Shown here: one piece after another, positions 1-8,514 of the stretch
How positions within the stretch are numbered: the stretch's first letter is position 1
Layout of the letters: each line of letters starts with the position of its first letter
From: Prochlorococcus sp. AG-347-I21
Lineage (GTDB): Bacteria > Cyanobacteriota > Cyanobacteriia > PCC-6307 > Cyanobiaceae
DNA length: 64,000 bases
NCBI GenBank assembly: GCA_003279055.1
Contig: QCBP01000001.1
Coordinates: 124,001-188,000, forward strand
Direction: 5' to 3'
Position numbers and translations under genes: made by a program
Notes under the pieces: model-generated
The model's input: the letters and a program-made list of their open reading frames with translations, nothing else
Told to the model about the DNA's origin: nothing
Database searches by the model: none

Positions 1-967
1 CAAACAACATTCTCTCTTGCGATTCAGATAATAAATATTGATATGGAGACATATCATCTTCTCTAGAAGGAACCAAATCTAAATCAATAGATATGCCTAA
101 CTTTCCATTGGCGGCCATTTCCGCACTACTGCATGTTAAACCTGCAGCACCCATATCTTGAGCTGCAATTACATCTCCTGTTTTGAAAGCATCCAAACAG
201 GCTTCAATAAGACTTTTCTCAATAAATGGATCACCTACTTGAACCGCTGGTCTATCATCTAATGAGGTTGTAGTTAATTCTGAGCTAGCAAAACTAGCAC
301 CACCAACTCCATCTCTGCCAGTAGTATTACCAACATATAATACTGGTGATCCTATATTTTTAGCTCCAGAACAGACGATTTCATTAGTCTCTAAAAGTCC
401 TAAAGCCATAACATTCACTAAAGGATTTCCAGAATAACTATCATCGAAATCAATTTCACCTCCAACAGTCGGTACACCAACACAATTCCCATAATGGGCA
501 ATACCGGATACAACTCCTCGCAGCAAATCAACATTTGATGATTTATCAAGGTTTCCGAATCTCAATGAATTCAATACAGCAATTGGCCTTGCACCCATTG
601 TAAATATATCTCTTAAAATCCCTCCTACACCTGTTGCAGCGCCTTGAAAGGGTTCAATAGCAGAAGGATGATTATGACTTTCTATTTTAAAAACAAGTTT
701 TTGATTATTTCCAACATCAATAACTCCGGCATTTTCTCCAGGTCCAACTAAAACATTTTTGCCTTTAGTGGGAAATTTAGATAGTAAAGGTTTTGAATTT
801 CTATAACAACAATGTTCAGACCACATAACACCAAACATGCCTAATTCCGTTCTATTAGGCTTTCTCTTTAATCGTTTGCAAATTTCTTCATAATCATTAA
901 GTGTTAAATTTTCAACTTTCAGTGCTTCATTAAGATCATACAGATCTTGATTTTCTTGATTTATCAT
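1..967 (-). CDS. purL: Phosphoribosylformylglycinamidine synthase II (5' part, runs off window)
   Basis: PurL makes formylglycinamidine ribonucleotide (FGAM) from FGAR, glutamine-derived ammonia and ATP, the fourth step of purine synthesis. About 322 residues are visible from the ATG at 967; the C-terminal part lies beyond base 1. The early [11 protein letters not shown] motif near residues 48-58 carries the catalytic histidine of the family, and an [18 protein letters not shown] stretch near residues 95-112 is the ATP/Mg-binding signature, followed by [15 protein letters not shown]. This is the stand-alone small PurL type found in cyanobacteria, which works with separate PurS and PurQ subunits (family knowledge; those genes are not in the window). 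It follows the PRC-barrel gene by 3 bp and dnaN on the same strand, so co-transcription is likely. Identity is very secure. Confidence 0.96.
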   Translation of the reverse strand, partial: MINQENQDLYDLNEALKVENLTLNDYEEICKRLKRKPNRTELGMFGVMWSEHCCYRNSKPLLSKFPTKGKNVLVGPGENAGVIDVGNNQKLVFKIESHNHPSAIEPFQGAATGVGGILRDIFTMGARPIAVLNSLRFGNLDKSSNVDLLRGVVSGIAHYGNCVGVPTVGGEIDFDDSYSGNPLVNVMALGLLETNEIVCSGAKNIGSPVLYVGNTTGRDGVGGASFASSELTTTSLDDRPAVQVGDPFIEKSLIEACLDAFKTGDVIAAQDMGAAGLTCSSAEMAANGKLGISIDLDLVPSREDDMSPYQYLLSESQERMLF

Positions 968-970
968 TAT

Positions 971-1678
971 TTATATCCAAGGGTCATCTTCTTTTTTTTC
1001 ACTAAACGGCATGGATGTTGTATTTTTATTATAAAAACTTTTTTGTTTAAAATCTAAGTTTTGGCTAATATCTTCATCTTCTTCAAGCCAATCCTCTAAT
1101 TTATTAGAAGCAATATTTTTCATATCATCAAACCTATCAATAATTTTTTTTCCTTTTTGTATAAATTCATTCTTAATACTTGATTTTATTAGAGGTAAAT
1201 CATCTAAAGAATTAATTTCACAAAATACTAATCCAGGTTGTTGATCATTAATACTTTCAATATTTAATTTCCATCTACTAGAACCTGGAATCTTAGGACT
1301 AGATCTAGAAACCAAGTAATATAAAATCTTACCCGTTTTCATTTCAAATAAAAAATCAGCAATAACTCCAATTTTTGATCCGTTTACATTTACAAGATTA
1401 GCTTCTATTAAAGTTGGAAACCTATTTAAGGTTGCTAGATCAGAAATAGCTGGATCGCCTTTGACATATATTTCATTATCTATAATTTGAGAAATTTGAT
1501 TTAAACGCCAAACATTTCTTTTTAAATCAAAATTTGAAGGGCGAGAGTACCATCCTAAAATTCGATGAACTGGAGGATGCATCCAAACATTTTCACCATT
1601 CCCGTAATTAAGGACCATATTCCCCTTAACACAATAATTTAGTAACTCACTTAATAAAATTTCTTTAGGTAATTTCAA
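971..1678 (-). CDS. PRC-barrel-like conserved protein downstream of dnaN
   Basis: A 235-residue soluble protein with no signal peptide or membrane segment. Two stretches resemble the small beta-barrel PRC fold: residues about 7-75 (LLSELLNYCVKG onward) and about 84-135, where LVNVNGSKIGVIADFLFE matches the usual strand-turn-strand pattern with a central G-x-x-I-G. The C-terminal 65 residues are acidic and lysine-rich with low complexity. PRC-barrel proteins in cyanobacteria are often linked to RNA processing or photosynthetic assembly, but no specific role can be read here. The frame opens with TTG one base after the dnaN stop codon; a later ATG at residue 21 is the alternative start. The position between dnaN and purL suggests one operon. 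The fold call is moderate; the function is unknown. Confidence 0.8.
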   Translation of the reverse strand: MKLPKEILLSELLNYCVKGNMVLNYGNGENVWMHPPVHRILGWYSRPSNFDLKRNVWRLNQISQIIDNEIYVKGDPAISDLATLNRFPTLIEANLVNVNGSKIGVIADFLFEMKTGKILYYLVSRSSPKIPGSSRWKLNIESINDQQPGLVFCEINSLDDLPLIKSSIKNEFIQKGKKIIDRFDDMKNIASNKLEDWLEEDEDISQNLDFKQKSFYNKNTTSMPFSEKKEDDPWI

Positions 1679-1679
1679 G

Positions 1680-2837
1680 TTAAGAACGAACCTGCACAGG
1701 CATAACTAAATAAGTAAAAGAATTGAGGTTATCTTCTGGTACAAAAACAGCTGGAGTAGTTGCAATATTACACTTTAAAAGTACATTTTCAGAAGCAATA
1801 ACTTTTAAACCTTCTAAAAGATATCTAACGTTAAATGCTATATCAAAAGTTTCACCATTATAAGAAACCGGTATTGATTCATTTGCGTTTCCAATATCTT
1901 GAGCATCTGCACTGATATAAGCTAAATCTGTATTGTCTAATTTAATCTTTACAACATTACTTTGCTGATCAGCTAAAACAGCAATTCTTTCAAGTGCATC
2001 AATTAATTTTTTTGTATTAAAATTCAGGATTTTAGAAAAAGTATCAGGAATTAATTGTGAATAATTAGGATAAGTACCTTCAAGAGTCCTTGTCGTAATT
2101 ATTTGACTAGAAGAAATAAATACTACTTGACCTTTGTCGTAAAAAAGTTTTATTGAATTTTCTGAGCTTCTCAAAGATACTAATTTTTCAATTTCCCTTA
2201 ATGATCTAGTTGGAATAGTTACGGACAAATCACCATCATTTGAAGATAAATTTTCTTTATGTTTTATATGTTCTTCATTACCAATTAAAGCAACTGCCAA
2301 TCTATGACCATCTGTAGAAGCAGACTCTAAATAATTTGGTTTAAAGGTAAAGTTAACACCTGTAAGTAACTGCTTTGAGTCATCATTACTACTAGCAAAA
2401 ATAGTAGATTTCAAAGCTTTTAAAAAAGAACTAGGTTCAATATTCAAAGAAGTACCACTTTCAACAAATGGCAAATTAGGATATTCATCAGATGGAATCC
2501 CTTTGATATTAAAAGAACCTCTGTCACTTTTTATTAAAATATTGTCTGAATTCTCTTTAACTTCTAAGGAAACAGGGGTTTCATTAGGTAATTTGTTTAC
2601 TATTTCGGATAAAAGTTTTGAAGGTATAGTAATAGCTCCACTCTTTTTAACAGTTCCATCAAAAGAAGTTTGAATTCCTAAATTAAGGTCAAATCCTGTC
2701 ACACTAATTTTATTGGTTCCTTCATCAGCTGTTAAAAGTATATTTGCGAGAATTGGATGAGTTGGTCTTGAAGCGACAGCTTTGCTTACTAGTTGAATAG
2801 CATTATTTAATTCACTTTGATTACAAATAATTTCCAT
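1680..2837 (-). CDS. dnaN: DNA polymerase III beta subunit (sliding clamp)
   Basis: The 385-residue beta clamp dimerises around DNA and tethers the replicative polymerase, MutS, ligase and other clamp-binding partners. The start MEIICNQSELNNAIQLVSKAV, the middle GTYPNYSQLIPD motif and the C-terminal YLVMPVQVR ending, which forms part of the hydrophobic partner-binding pocket, are all typical. Length is close to the bacterial norm of about 366-390. The ATG is at 2837, and the gene reads leftward away from the AT-rich gap at 2838-3173, so it would be co-directional with a fork leaving an origin there. Unlike many bacteria, dnaA is not the neighbour. The downstream PRC-barrel gene starts 1 bp after its stop. 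Confidence 0.98.
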   Translation of the reverse strand: MEIICNQSELNNAIQLVSKAVASRPTHPILANILLTADEGTNKISVTGFDLNLGIQTSFDGTVKKSGAITIPSKLLSEIVNKLPNETPVSLEVKENSDNILIKSDRGSFNIKGIPSDEYPNLPFVESGTSLNIEPSSFLKALKSTIFASSNDDSKQLLTGVNFTFKPNYLESASTDGHRLAVALIGNEEHIKHKENLSSNDGDLSVTIPTRSLREIEKLVSLRSSENSIKLFYDKGQVVFISSSQIITTRTLEGTYPNYSQLIPDTFSKILNFNTKKLIDALERIAVLADQQSNVVKIKLDNTDLAYISADAQDIGNANESIPVSYNGETFDIAFNVRYLLEGLKVIASENVLLKCNIATTPAVFVPEDNLNSFTYLVMPVQVRS

Positions 2838-3026
2838 CGGTATTTGGAACTTTTTACAAATACAATATACTTTTTTCGTAAATTAAATTCAATAAAATAA
2901 TTTTTTACTTCTTTCTAATATAAAAATAAATAATAAAATAAAAATTTTAGTAGTAGTAGTTCTTGTGGGAACTGTGGAATTCTCAAATTAAATAGCTTGT
3001 CATACAAGTTTACGCACACAAAAAGA

Positions 3027-3035
3027 TGTGGATAA
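3027..3035 (-). promoter_or_regulatory. Perfect DnaA box
   Basis: TGTGGATAA on the plus strand is the reverse complement of the consensus TTATCCACA. It lies near the middle of the dnaN-thrC gap. The other boxes in the gap each differ from the consensus, so this would be the strongest DnaA site if the region is an origin. Confidence 0.65.
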
Positions 3036-3045
3036 TTTTTTAAAT

Positions 3046-3094
3046 TTGTTGAATAGTTGTTTTTTTGTCCAATAAATTTAAATTTATTCAACAA
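3046..3094. repeat. Nested inverted repeat with an 18-bp AT palindrome
   Basis: TTGTTGAATA (3046-3055) pairs with TATTCAACAA (3085-3094). Overlapping the right arm is a perfect palindrome, AATAAATTTAAATTTATT (3071-3088). Together they could extrude as a cruciform or mark an easily melted segment inside the candidate origin. No coding frame uses this DNA. Confidence 0.6.
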
Positions 3095-3173
3095 ACAGAA
3101 TTACTTATTATGCAGTTTTCAACAGCTTATGTTTGTTTTTAATTGAATTCCACAGACACTTTTTTTTTTGATT

Positions 3174-4277
3174 TTAGTATCCTAGGATTTTAGTAATATT
3201 TTTTAATGAAGGTTCAATATTTTTCCTGAAAATAGCATCATTATTTTTTATTGCACAATCAGGATCTTTTAATCCATTTCCAGTAAGAACACATACAATA
3301 GTCGATTCTTTTTGAATTCTATTTTTATTTTTAATAAGTCCAGCAACTGATGCTGCACTGGCAGGTTCACAAAAGATTCCCTCTTGCGCAAGGATTTTAT
3401 AAGAATTGATTATTTCTTCATCTGTAACTGATTGAAAGTCTCCTTTACTTTCTTTTCTTACTTTTTTTGCTTTTTCTCTATTTACAGGATTCCCAATTCT
3501 AATTGCAGTTGCAATTGTTTCTGGATCTTTAACTATTATATTTTTTACTAATGGAGCAGAGCCTTCGGATTGAAAACCCATCATTATTGGTAATTTCAAA
3601 TTTCTTTTTATTTTTGAATATTCTTTAAAACCCATCCAATAAGCAGTTATATTTCCTGCATTTCCCATCGGAATACAAAGCCAATCAGGAGCAAAACCTA
3701 AATCATCAACTATTTCAAAAGCTGCTGTCTTTTGTCCTTGTATTCGATATGGATTAACAGAATTAACAAGTTCTATAGGATGTTCTGAGGATAAATCTCT
3801 AACAATTTCAAGAGCCTTATCAAAGTTTCCATTAATAGATATTATTTCGGCGCCATACATTAAAGCTTGAGCAAGCTTTCCTTGTGCAACAAATCCTTCA
3901 GGGATTAAAACATAAGGTTTTAATCCTCCTCTAGAAGCATATGCAGCAGCAGCAGCAGAAGTGTTACCAGTACTTGCACAAATTACTGCTTCACGGCCTT
4001 CTTCTTTTGCTTTGCTAATCGCCATAGTCATACCACGATCTTTAAAAGATCCTGTTGGATTAAGGCCATCATATTTTAAAAAAACTTTTGTTCCATTTCC
4101 AATTAAATTGCTAATTGACTCGCTTAGAATTAATGGTGTATTTCCTTCATTCAAGGAAATAACAGGAGTGTTCTTTGTAACTGGTAGATATTGTTTATAA
4201 GCCTCTATTAGACCTGGCCATCTTTTTTTTCTGTAATTAATACCTAGTTTATTTTTGATTTTATTTAATAACGTCAT
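3174..4277 (-). CDS. thrC: Threonine synthase
   Basis: A PLP-dependent enzyme of fold type II that converts O-phosphohomoserine to threonine, the last step of threonine synthesis. The PLP lysine sits in [10 protein letters not shown] (K79), followed by [15 protein letters not shown], which binds the cofactor phosphate, and VLTGNGLKD near the C-terminus. The length of 367 fits the short bacterial class rather than the longer E. coli type. The ATG start is at 4277. It lies 6 bp after the DUF1400 gene, in the order UbiB-DUF1400-thrC on the minus strand, so it is probably co-transcribed although no functional link is evident. Its 3' end faces the candidate origin. A second threonine synthase-like paralogue elsewhere cannot be excluded. 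Confidence 0.96.
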   Translation of the reverse strand: MTLLNKIKNKLGINYRKKRWPGLIEAYKQYLPVTKNTPVISLNEGNTPLILSESISNLIGNGTKVFLKYDGLNPTGSFKDRGMTMAISKAKEEGREAVICASTGNTSAAAAAYASRGGLKPYVLIPEGFVAQGKLAQALMYGAEIISINGNFDKALEIVRDLSSEHPIELVNSVNPYRIQGQKTAAFEIVDDLGFAPDWLCIPMGNAGNITAYWMGFKEYSKIKRNLKLPIMMGFQSEGSAPLVKNIIVKDPETIATAIRIGNPVNREKAKKVRKESKGDFQSVTDEEIINSYKILAQEGIFCEPASAASVAGLIKNKNRIQKESTIVCVLTGNGLKDPDCAIKNNDAIFRKNIEPSLKNITKILGY

Positions 4278-4283
4278 AGTTGT

Positions 4284-4856
4284 TTAATTTGTTTTGATTT
4301 TTTCTAAAGGAGAATTCGTGAAAAAGGTTAATAATTCTGAAATTGATTCTACTTTATTCATAACTTTGCTCAAAGCGCTGACATCTAAAATTACAGTTTT
4401 AGTTGGATATCCTTCAAAAAAATTTATCAGATTTATCTTTCCATTCCCTTTATTAATTCCTTGAATTACACTTGCCCTAAGAGCTAACATACCTGTTCTT
4501 TCATCATTTGCTCTGGGCGGATGGATAATAGATGAAAGTCTTGTTAAAAAAACATTTCCTATTTCAGAATATACTAATTTACTTGCAATCGTAATAGGAA
4601 TTTCAAAATTTTTATTTAAAACTGCTCTAATTTCTTTATCTGTGGATCCGGTTGCTTTCAAAATTCTTTTTAAATTTCTTGTTGATTTACCTTCTTTAGC
4701 AAAATTTTTCAAAGAATTTACTTTGATTGTTCTAGAAAATATGCTGTAGGTGATTTTGATTTCTTCAGCAGCATTAACTTTTGGAAAATTAAAAAATAAT
4801 GGAGAACTTATTAAAATAAAAAAGCTTTTAAATATTAAAAATTTACTAAACTTCAT
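4284..4856 (-). CDS. DUF1400 (alpha/beta-hydrolase N-terminal-like) exported protein
   Basis: A 190-residue protein with a clear signal peptide: lysines at residues 3-9, a hydrophobic stretch of about 14 residues and a possible cleavage after VNAAEE near residue 29. The remainder matches the cyanobacterial DUF1400 domain, with the recurring pattern ITYSIFSRTIKVNSLKNFAKEG, a K-x-A-T-G-S-T-D-K-E-I turn and a late LRASVIQGINKG segment. In other cyanobacteria this domain usually precedes an alpha/beta-hydrolase domain; none is present here and no GxSxG motif is seen. The ATG directly abuts the UbiB stop codon (TAAATG), implying translational coupling. A periplasmic or lumenal location is inferred; activity is unknown. 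Confidence 0.8.
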   Translation of the reverse strand: MKFSKFLIFKSFFILISSPLFFNFPKVNAAEEIKITYSIFSRTIKVNSLKNFAKEGKSTRNLKRILKATGSTDKEIRAVLNKNFEIPITIASKLVYSEIGNVFLTRLSSIIHPPRANDERTGMLALRASVIQGINKGNGKINLINFFEGYPTKTVILDVSALSKVMNKVESISELLTFFTNSPLEKIKTN

Positions 4857-6713
4857 TTATATATTTGCACCAGCTGCAATTTTAACAAGCCTAACCATTC
4901 CTTTTTCTGTTACTTTTTTTGCAATTTTTATACCCATCTCTTTTGTATAGGGTTCATTTATAAGTCTTGGAACTCTTTTTAGAAAAATATCAATTGAATA
5001 GCCTGGCACTTTCTGTAAAACTTCTAAAAAGTTTCTTAATGGCTCTACATACATAACAAGGTCATTCAAGCTGTTATTTTCGTTTATCGTATTTAATTTT
5101 ATTGATTCTGGAAGATAGTTATTCAAATTTTTCAATATTTTTAGACTAAGTAAATCTATCTGATTAGTTAAACCTTCAATTATCTCATTCCTAAGAAATC
5201 CTCCTTTTGGAGAAAAGAGAAGATTTATAACTTCGTCTAAAAGTTTTTCTAAATCGAGATTTGTTTGTTTTGCAGCGTTAGATAGTAGATCTTCTAAACG
5301 ATCCCATTTAAAATTTTTATTGTCGAAAAGCATTTCCTTAAGGCTTTCTCTTAATTGTGGATCAGGATCTTCCATTAATCTTCTTGCAAAATATGGATAA
5401 GCTGCGCCTAATATTTTGAAGTTTGGGTCTACGCTTAAAGCAATTCCTTCTAAAGTAAGTAATGACCTTATTATAAGCGCATAATATGGAGGTAGTCTGA
5501 AAGGGAATTTATACATAACACCTGACATGTCATCTGTGACGCTCTTGAAATCCATTTTGGAAACTCCTTGTTCAACGGCGTTAATGAAAACATCTTGAAA
5601 GGCCGGAACAATTGGTTCTAGATTAACTTCCTCTGATAAAAATCCTAATTTTACGAAATCTTGAGATAATTTATCGAAGTTTTTATTTACCAAATGAACA
5701 ACTGCTTGTATTAAACCTGATCTAGAGTCTCTAGAAACTTCACTCATCATTCCAAAATCTAAGTAACATAATCTTCCGTCTTTTAAAGCTAATAAATTTC
5801 CTGGATGTGGGTCAGCGTGAAAAAAACCATGTTCTAAAAGTTGTTCTAAACTGCACTGAACCCCTATATCAATCATTTTGTCGGGGTCAATTCCTAATTT
5901 TTTTACATCTTCTAAATTCGTTAATTTTGTACCATCGATCCATTCCATAGCTAAAACTCTTCTAGAAGTAAATTCTTTATAAATTTTTGGAACTGCAATC
6001 ATTTGATTATGCTTATGCATTTTTCTAAACTTTTCTGCATTTTCAGCTTCATTTAAATAGTCCATCTCTTCAAAAACTCTTTTGCCTAATTCATCAATCA
6101 AAGCAACGAGGTCACTTCTTATCAAGCCAATATTATTTTTAAGCCAATAAGCAATATTTCTAACAATATATAGATCCAAAGTTATTTGTTCTCTTAAACC
6201 TGGTCTTTGTACTTTAACGGCAACAAATTCTTCATTTTTTAGTTTGGCCTTGTGTACTTGTCCTAAAGAAGCAGCAGAAATTGGTTCTTTATCAATTTCT
6301 AGAAAAATTTCATCAATTTTGGATCCTAAATCTTCTTCTATCAATTCCATAGCCTTATCCCCATCAAATCCTGGTAATTGATCTTGTAACTCAGAGAGTT
6401 CTTCTAGAAGAATTCCTGGAATAATATCTGGTCTTGTTGATAAAGCTTGACCTGCTTTTACAAAAGCAGGACCAAGTTCAACTAATAAATTGGTTAATTC
6501 TTTTGCTCTAAATCTTGCTTGTGGTTCATTTTTTAATCTACCAGTTAATTTATCCCATCCAATAGAAAATATATATGCAAAAATAGGTACTAAGGTTTGC
6601 CAAAGTCTTTTTAAAAGTCTTTTTGGATTTTTTTGATAAATTTTTGAAATTGTATCTGGATCATAATCTAATAATCCAGATATCTCTATAAAATCAGTAA
6701 AATCTTCTTTCAT
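4857..6713 (-). CDS. UbiB/ABC1 (AarF-type) atypical protein kinase
   Basis: A 618-residue member of the ABC1/UbiB/ADCK family, proteins with a kinase-like fold that act as ATPases supporting prenylquinone synthesis or stability; in cyanobacteria this would mean plastoquinone or tocopherol. The family KxGQ motif is at residues 86-89, inside FVKAGQALSTRPDIIP; the ATP-site lysine is in VAVKVQRPG (K167); and the catalytic and metal motifs HADPHPGN and YLDFGMM follow in the central part. Hydrophobic stretches near residues 35-55 and in the C-terminal third could anchor it to membrane. The ATG is at 6713, divergent from recN. The family call is secure; the exact substrate is not. Confidence 0.93.
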   Translation of the reverse strand: MKEDFTDFIEISGLLDYDPDTISKIYQKNPKRLLKRLWQTLVPIFAYIFSIGWDKLTGRLKNEPQARFRAKELTNLLVELGPAFVKAGQALSTRPDIIPGILLEELSELQDQLPGFDGDKAMELIEEDLGSKIDEIFLEIDKEPISAASLGQVHKAKLKNEEFVAVKVQRPGLREQITLDLYIVRNIAYWLKNNIGLIRSDLVALIDELGKRVFEEMDYLNEAENAEKFRKMHKHNQMIAVPKIYKEFTSRRVLAMEWIDGTKLTNLEDVKKLGIDPDKMIDIGVQCSLEQLLEHGFFHADPHPGNLLALKDGRLCYLDFGMMSEVSRDSRSGLIQAVVHLVNKNFDKLSQDFVKLGFLSEEVNLEPIVPAFQDVFINAVEQGVSKMDFKSVTDDMSGVMYKFPFRLPPYYALIIRSLLTLEGIALSVDPNFKILGAAYPYFARRLMEDPDPQLRESLKEMLFDNKNFKWDRLEDLLSNAAKQTNLDLEKLLDEVINLLFSPKGGFLRNEIIEGLTNQIDLLSLKILKNLNNYLPESIKLNTINENNSLNDLVMYVEPLRNFLEVLQKVPGYSIDIFLKRVPRLINEPYTKEMGIKIAKKVTEKGMVRLVKIAAGANI

Positions 6714-6781
6714 AACTTTATATATTGAAAACCTTTATTTTTTTTAAAAAGAGGTTAATTTTTTTATATGGAAGATTTATC

Positions 6782-8461
6782 ATGTTAATACAATTAAGAA
6801 TAGAAAATATTGCCTTAATTGAAATTATAGAAATTAATTTCGAAAAAGGTTTGAATATTATTACTGGAGATTCAGGTTCAGGTAAATCTCTAATTTTAGA
6901 TTCTTTAAATGTTTTATTTGGCGGGTCTAATATACCTTTAAAGCACTTAATCCGTCTAGGAAAAGATTATTGTGTTATTGAGGCAAAGTTTTCTTGCTCT
7001 TTTCTAATTAAAAACTGGTTAGTAAGTAATGGCTTTGACTCTAGTTCTTCAGAATTAAAAATTAAAAGAAAGTCTTATAAAAAAAATAATAAAGTTTTAT
7101 CTAAATATACCTTAAATAATTTATCGATTAATAAAAATTCATTAGAAGAACTTGGAAGAATGTTAGTAGATTTTGCCGGACAATCAGATACTTTTATTTT
7201 TGATTCTCTTGAAAAAAGAAGATTGATTATTGATGATTTGTGTTCACAGTATTTAAGAGATACTAGTGCAAAGATTAAAAACATTTGGGGAGAAAGTCAA
7301 TTTTTAAAAGGATTAATCAAAGAAAAAGTAGAATTGTCTAGGAAACAAGAAGAAAATAATTTAGCAATAAAAGAGATGTTGAAGATTTTAGAGGAAGCTA
7401 ACATGAACTCCAAAGAAGAAATATTAGAATTAGAAGCACTGGAAAATAAACATGTAAATAATTTCGAAATAAATAATTCAATCAAGGCCTCTTTAGATAA
7501 CTTAAAAAATTTCAGTCACGAACAACCATCAGTCTCAGTTCTGGTAAACCAATCAATAAAAAACTTAAATAGAACATCAGATTTCGATTTAAAGATTCAA
7601 AAATTTAGAGAGAAGTTATTAAATATTCAAGCTGATGTGGAGGATTTAATTTTTGGCTTACAATCTTACATACAAGACTTAGAATACGACGAGTCTAATC
7701 TTCCAGAAATACAAAAAAGATTATTTTTTTTAAAAAATTTGGAGAGAACTTTTGCATTGGATCTTCCTCAACTCATTGAAAAGCGAGATCAACTAAAAAC
7801 ATATTTCTTGAATAACAATACAAATAATGAGATTCGTGATTTGGAACTTCAAATAAAAAACTTACAAATTAATCTAAATTCTCTTTTTATTACCCAGTCA
7901 TCTGAAAGAAAAAAAATTGCTAAAAAGTTGCAGGATTCAGTAATCTCTATCTTAAGAAATTTAGGCCTAGAAAATGCAAATTTTTCGATTCAATTTTCTG
8001 AGTGTAATCCATCCAGTGATGGAATTGATGATATAAAATTTTTGTTTTCTGCTAATCCTGATCAGAAACTTGCTCCTCTATCAAATGTAATTTCAGGTGG
8101 AGAAATGTCCAGATTTTTGTTAGCTATTAAATCTAGTATTTCTAAAAAACCAAGTACATTCTTTTTAGATGAAATTGATAGCGGTTTGAGTGGTAAATCG
8201 TTATTTTCTTTGGTTGAGCTAATTAAAGAAATTTCTAAAGATCAACAGATTTTATGTATTACACATCAACCTTTTTTGGCTGCTCGAGGTTTAGCTCATT
8301 TTAAAGTTTCTAAAAATCTAATCGATGGAAAAACTTACACCTCAATATCAAAATTAACCACAAAAAAAGATAGAAAAAACGAATTAATTGAACTTATTGG
8401 GGGAGGATTTGGCGAAGCAAATGATTACGCTTCAAGACTTCTTGATCGAGCAGCTGCATAA
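6782..8461 (+). CDS. recN: DNA repair protein RecN (SMC-like ATPase)
   Basis: RecN is an SMC-like ATPase that helps hold broken DNA ends during RecA-dependent double-strand break repair. With the ATG at 6782 the protein is 559 residues, the usual family length; an in-frame ATG at 6725 would add 19 residues (MKTFIFFKKR onward) that the family lacks. The Walker A motif GDSGSGKS is at residues 29-36, a long charged coiled-coil region runs from about 150 to 380, the ABC signature appears as ISGGEMSR, and Walker B is FFLDEIDSGLSG. A weak GGAAG purine run precedes the chosen start. It is followed 53 bp later by uvrA on the same strand, making a repair gene pair. Confidence 0.95.
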   Translation: MLIQLRIENIALIEIIEINFEKGLNIITGDSGSGKSLILDSLNVLFGGSNIPLKHLIRLGKDYCVIEAKFSCSFLIKNWLVSNGFDSSSSELKIKRKSYKKNNKVLSKYTLNNLSINKNSLEELGRMLVDFAGQSDTFIFDSLEKRRLIIDDLCSQYLRDTSAKIKNIWGESQFLKGLIKEKVELSRKQEENNLAIKEMLKILEEANMNSKEEILELEALENKHVNNFEINNSIKASLDNLKNFSHEQPSVSVLVNQSIKNLNRTSDFDLKIQKFREKLLNIQADVEDLIFGLQSYIQDLEYDESNLPEIQKRLFFLKNLERTFALDLPQLIEKRDQLKTYFLNNNTNNEIRDLELQIKNLQINLNSLFITQSSERKKIAKKLQDSVISILRNLGLENANFSIQFSECNPSSDGIDDIKFLFSANPDQKLAPLSNVISGGEMSRFLLAIKSSISKKPSTFFLDEIDSGLSGKSLFSLVELIKEISKDQQILCITHQPFLAARGLAHFKVSKNLIDGKTYTSISKLTTKKDRKNELIELIGGGFGEANDYASRLLDRAAA

Positions 8462-8514
8462 AAGGAAAAAAATTCCACTATAATAACCTTTTTAAATCAT
8501 AAATAGATTTAAAC

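Larger units (their letters stand above)
2973..3154. repeat. 10-bp inverted repeat flanking the origin core
   Basis: TGTGGAATTC at 2973-2982 is mirrored exactly by GAATTCCACA at 3145-3154. Each arm contains a DnaA-box-like AATTCCACA facing inward or outward on opposite strands, and the arms enclose 162 bp that include the perfect DnaA box and the AT palindrome. The symmetry is seen directly; its role is inferred. Confidence 0.6.
2838..3173. other. Candidate replication origin (oriC) region beside dnaN
   Basis: This 336-bp gap holds no credible gene and is the longest non-coding stretch in the window. It contains one perfect DnaA box on the minus strand (TGTGGATAA, 3027-3035) and near-matches at 2964-2972, 2973-2981, 3116-3124 and 3146-3154. 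An AT-rich tract at about 2880-2950 could act as the unwinding element, and inverted repeats surround an AT palindrome at 3071-3088. Cyanobacterial origins are commonly placed next to dnaN, and dnaN reads outward from here. Origin function is inferred from motif density and position; GC skew was not computed. Confidence 0.6.

Noticed and set aside
2948-2959. TAG tandem repeat (four copies) as a functional element
   Set aside because: Only 12 bp long and imperfectly bounded; too short to treat as a repeat with a role.
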